A DNA stretch of 64,000 nucleotides from positions 200,629 to 264,628 of the forward strand of contig CAJUTR010000001.1 in the NCBI GenBank assembly GCA_910589665.1. The letters run 5' to 3'. Position 1 is the first letter of the stretch. The number at the start of each line of letters is the position of its first letter. Origin of the DNA: an uncultured Eubacterium sp. (lineage in GTDB: Bacteria; Bacillota; Clostridia; Lachnospirales; Lachnospiraceae). Under the pieces are notes generated by a model. That model saw only the letters and a program-made list of their open reading frames with translations, searched no databases and was not told the origin of the DNA. This document shows positions 61,314-64,000 of this stretch, piece after piece. Position numbers and translations under genes: made by a program.

Positions 61314-62531
61314 TCAAAAAGATGAATACGCTTCTAGTATTTGCCTGATGATGTCCCTGAGCTCGAGTTTTTCAATGTCTTCCTGCGGGTAGACCGGAAA
61401 ACTCCCGACCGGCATCTGGTTGATGGAAATAGTAACTGTGCCGGCACTTACCTCCTTGCGGACAGGGGCGCGTAATGAGCTTGAAATGTTGTATGCAATG
61501 TCGATGGAATCATATGGACTTAGGAGAAATGCCGGGATTTTGGGTGTGGTGATAGAGACGGTATCCGATTTTCCATCCGTTACGGGGATCTGTATCGAAG
61601 ATAGATCCTGTATCGGAATGTTCTGATAGGAATAATTGTTAAATCCAAAATCCATCAGCGTCTTGGTGTCTTTCCATTTATACGATTTATTTGGGGGCCA
61701 CCCGCTGCCGAGAACGCAGCTGACGAATGTCCGGTCCTCTCTTTTTGCGGCACCGACAAAACAGTATCCAGCTTTTCCAGTAAAACCGGTCTTTATGCCC
61801 AAAGCGCCTGGATAAGATGTCAAAAAGGCGTCTTTATTGGAAAGGGAGTAAGAACGTGAGCCATGTATCGATGTTATCGTCCGGGAAGGGGTTTGTATGA
61901 TCTGAAGAAAAGCTTCGTTCCCCACGGCATAGGAGGCGAGGCGGCACATGTCGGCAGGTGTGCTTCCGTGTCTGTCGGCGTCCAGTCCGTTCGGCGTGAC
62001 AAAATTGGTCTGGGTCATGCCGATTTCCGCTGCTTTTGCGTTCATCATCGCGGCGAATCCTTCCACGCTGCCGCCGATGTGTTCCGCGATCGCTACGGCG
62101 GTATCATTGTGGGATTCCAACATCAGGGAGTATAACAAGTCGTTCAGGCGGAAGGAACTGCCGGCAGGAGCACCCAGATGAACTTTTGGCATCGAGGAGG
62201 CGCGTTTGGAAAACGACACTTCACTGTCGGGGTTTCCGTTTTCGAGCGCGAGCAGGCAGGTCATGATCTTTGTCGTGCTCGCCATCGGTAGTGCTGTATT
62301 CTCTTCTTTACCGTATAAAACGCGTCTGGAGGCGGTGTCCATCAGGCAGGCGCCGGAGGCGTATAGTTTCAGGGCGGGGCTGGCCGGATCGGCGGCGTCG
62401 ATGTGTCCGGGCGGGAGGGAGGTGAGAGGGGCAGTCTGGGGGTGCGGTAGTGGGCGGTTTGCCATATGGCACCAGCACAGGAATAGAAGTGCGAGAAATG
62501 TAAAAAACATGTACAAGCGAGTCGTTTTCAT
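61314..62531 (-). CDS. D-alanyl-D-alanine carboxypeptidase (second S11 enzyme)
   Basis: 405 residues from the ATG at 62531. Signal/anchor segment about 5-25, a proline-rich spacer, then STTK (Ser85-Lys88), SHN as the S-x-N motif, KTGFTGKAGYC, and a C-terminal beta domain ending in a short amphipathic tail (IIRQILEAYSSF). Removes terminal D-Ala from peptidoglycan. It differs clearly from the copy near 54-55 kb. A sigma-E-like element lies upstream, which would suit a DacB-type cortex enzyme. Confidence 0.92.
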   Translation of the reverse strand: MKTTRLYMFFTFLALLFLCWCHMANRPLPHPQTAPLTSLPPGHIDAADPASPALKLYASGACLMDTASRRVLYGKEENTALPMASTTKIMTCLLALENGNPDSEVSFSKRASSMPKVHLGAPAGSSFRLNDLLYSLMLESHNDTAVAIAEHIGGSVEGFAAMMNAKAAEIGMTQTNFVTPNGLDADRHGSTPADMCRLASYAVGNEAFLQIIQTPSRTITSIHGSRSYSLSNKDAFLTSYPGALGIKTGFTGKAGYCFVGAAKREDRTFVSCVLGSGWPPNKSYKWKDTKTLMDFGFNNYSYQNIPIQDLSSIQIPVTDGKSDTVSITTPKIPAFLLSPYDSIDIAYNISSSLRAPVRKEVSAGTVTISINQMPVGSFPVYPQEDIEKLELRDIIRQILEAYSSF

Positions 62532-62562
62532 GATCAATACCCTTCGTTCTGGTGTTATCAAA

Positions 62563-62591
62563 ATTGTATGGGAATTCTTTTGAAAAAATGT
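62563..62591 (-). promoter_or_regulatory. Candidate sigma-E promoter of the carboxypeptidase gene
   Basis: On the minus strand ACATTTT (62585-62591), 14 bases, CATACAAT (62563-62570). The -10 matches the CATACAHT consensus fully; the -35 has two mismatches to KMATATT. A TTGACA overlaps the -35 region but has no well-spaced sigma-A -10. Confidence 0.45.
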
Positions 62592-62677
62592 CAAAAATGT
62601 GTTGCTATTTTGTAAAAAAAGCATTACAATTATAATTGGATAAAATTTTTTTTAATATAAAAAGTGGAGGACCGCAT

Positions 62678-64000
62678 ATGAGTAATTCAGCAAAAATGTC
62701 AGCGAGGCAGAGGATTGAAGCGCTCGTTGACGCAAACAGTTTTGTTGAGATCGGTGGACGTGTAACAAAGAGGAACACGGATTTCAACATGCAGGAAAAG
62801 GCAGTGCCGGCTGATGGAGTCATTACCGGTTATGGTGTGATCGACTCCGACCTGGTGTATGTGTACAGCCAGGACGTGTCGGCGATGAATGGTTCCATTG
62901 GCGAGATGCACGCAAAAAAGATCGCCAGACTTTACGAGATGGCTGTAAAGGCCGGGGCGCCGGTGATCGGTTTGATCGATTGTGCAGGCGTTCGTATTCA
63001 GGAGGCGGTAGATGCTTTGGCAGGATTTGGGGAAATCTACATAAGCAAAGTACGTGCGAGTGGTGTGATTCCTCAGATCAGTGCAATCCTGGGTTCCTGT
63101 GGAGGAGGAGTGGCCATTTCGTCCCTTCTTTCCGATTTCACGTTTATGGATTCCCAAAATGGAAAATTATTTGTCAATTCTCCAAACGCGATCGAAGGGA
63201 ACAATGTTGAGAAATGTGATACGGCAGAAGCAGCATTCCAGGCAGAAGCTGGAAATGTGGACTTTGTCTGTGACGGAGAGGCAGATGTGCTTGCGCAGAT
63301 CCGTTCCCTCATCCAGATCCTTCCCGCAAACTTTGATGATTTTGCAGGGAAAGATACAGACGATGATATGAACCGTGTCATCTCAGGATTCGAGGGCATG
63401 ATCTCAGACCCGGCGGCAGCGCTGGCGCAGATCGCGGATGGAAACGTGTTTATGGAAACGAAAAAAGAGTACGCCAAAGATATGGTTACCGGATTTATGA
63501 CGCTGAACGGCGGGACGGTAGGAGCCGTGGCAAACGCAGGTGACGGTGTTCTCACGACAGCCGGATGTAAAAAGGCTGAGAAATTCGTATACTTCTGTGA
63601 TGCGTTTGGTATCCCGGTCGTGACGTTGACGAATGTGAAATCGTATGCTTCTTCGATGGAAGAGGAGAAGACGATCGGACAGGCGGTCGCAGATCTCACA
63701 TGTGCCTTTGCCAGTGCGGATGTTCCGAAAGTGAACGTGATCACGGGAGAGGCATTCGGAAGCGCGTATGTGGCTATGAATTCCAAGCACATCGGGGCGG
63801 ATCTCGTCCTTGCCCTTGAGGGAGCAAAAGTCGGTGTGATGGATGCGAAAGTGGCGGCACAGATCATGTATGAAGATGAGGTAAGCAAGGAAAAGGATAC
63901 GAGTGCTGCCCTGGAAAAGAAAGCAAAAGAATTTGACGAGATGCAGTGCAATGTGAACATTGCCGCGAAACGTGGCTATGTGGATAACGTGATCGAAGGC
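62678..64000 (+). CDS. Biotin-dependent carboxyltransferase/decarboxylase alpha subunit (5' part)
   Basis: 441 codons, open to the window edge. The protein starts MSNSAKMSARQRIEALVDAN and has both crotonase-like halves of the carboxyltransferase family: DGVITGYGVID, GLIDCAGVRIQEAVDAL, ILGSCGGGVAISSLLSDF in the N-terminal half, then GFMTLNGGTVGAVANAG, GIPVVTLTNV, GEAFGSAYVAMNSK in the C-terminal half. Candidates are methylmalonyl-CoA decarboxylase, propionyl/acetyl-CoA carboxylase or glutaconyl-CoA decarboxylase; partner subunits lie beyond the window. GTGGAGG precedes ATG; TATAAT at 62631-62636 is a possible -10. Confidence 0.9.
   Translation, partial: MSNSAKMSARQRIEALVDANSFVEIGGRVTKRNTDFNMQEKAVPADGVITGYGVIDSDLVYVYSQDVSAMNGSIGEMHAKKIARLYEMAVKAGAPVIGLIDCAGVRIQEAVDALAGFGEIYISKVRASGVIPQISAILGSCGGGVAISSLLSDFTFMDSQNGKLFVNSPNAIEGNNVEKCDTAEAAFQAEAGNVDFVCDGEADVLAQIRSLIQILPANFDDFAGKDTDDDMNRVISGFEGMISDPAAALAQIADGNVFMETKKEYAKDMVTGFMTLNGGTVGAVANAGDGVLTTAGCKKAEKFVYFCDAFGIPVVTLTNVKSYASSMEEEKTIGQAVADLTCAFASADVPKVNVITGEAFGSAYVAMNSKHIGADLVLALEGAKVGVMDAKVAAQIMYEDEVSKEKDTSAALEKKAKEFDEMQCNVNIAAKRGYVDNVIEG

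Overview
The window looks like the chromosome of an anaerobic, spore-forming, butyrate-producing Clostridia species, most probably a Lachnospiraceae gut commensal. This is inferred from gene content: a complete thl-crt-hbd-bcd-etfBA run, sporulation genes (spoIVA, yqfC, yqfD, a bofC-like gene, a SpoVB-like flippase), type III glutamine synthetase, bacterial Ig-like and BspA-type leucine-rich-repeat surface proteins, and a Trp T-box. No rRNA, tRNA, CRISPR array, integrase or transposase was seen. The genes at both ends (thiolase and a biotin-dependent carboxyltransferase/decarboxylase alpha subunit) run off the window.

Layout. 1-5.6 kb: central butyrate operon, closed by a strong terminator. 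5.7-9.7 kb: a tandem family of secreted leucine-rich-repeat proteins, two intact and one decayed. 9.8-13.2 kb: a structured leader, a family 2 glycosyltransferase, a NodB-type deacetylase and a secreted GH5 endoglucanase. 13.2-17.3 kb: DUF4867 protein, a UvrA-like tandem ABC ATPase and a serine beta-lactamase-like hydrolase. 17.35-24.5 kb: sigma-A promoter, Trp T-box and the complete trpEGDCFBA operon. 24.6-31.4 kb: a trigger-factor-like lipoprotein and a giant LRR plus Ig-like surface protein. 31.4-36.3 kb: spoIVA, an [FeFe]-hydrogenase-like iron-sulfur protein, an SH3-NlpC/P60 wall hydrolase and a BofC-like protein. 36.4-43.2 kb: two flavoproteins, proB, a DUF896 protein, 5-formyl-THF cyclo-ligase, a wrecked AAA-ATPase/nuclease gene and proA. 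43.2-47.6 kb: alaS, a GH43 enzyme and a small membrane protein. 47.7-54 kb: rpsU, yqfC, yqfD, phoH, ybeY, DUF3048 and a SpoVB-like flippase. 54-57.9 kb: reverse-strand D-Ala-D-Ala carboxypeptidase and a small Ig-like protein, an Ig-like protein with a decayed 3' end, and an HD phosphohydrolase. 58-64 kb: glnN (reverse), a double hemerythrin, a second D-Ala-D-Ala carboxypeptidase (reverse) and the carboxyltransferase start.

The most unusual signal is a ~100-base leader found twice, before the glycosyltransferase (9857-9960) and inside the trp operon before trpB (22401-22501). Each copy has a hairpin with one compensatory base-pair change, followed by two perfectly complementary helices in interleaved A-B-A'-B' order, i.e. 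a pseudoknot, ending at the Shine-Dalgarno sequence. A diverged relative before the hemerythrin gene can form two mutually exclusive helices. I know of no family that it matches. Other points of interest are sporulation-type promoter candidates before spoIVA (within a terminator loop), before the bofC-like gene and before a carboxypeptidase gene; altered ligand residues in both hemerythrin domains; and several decayed genes.
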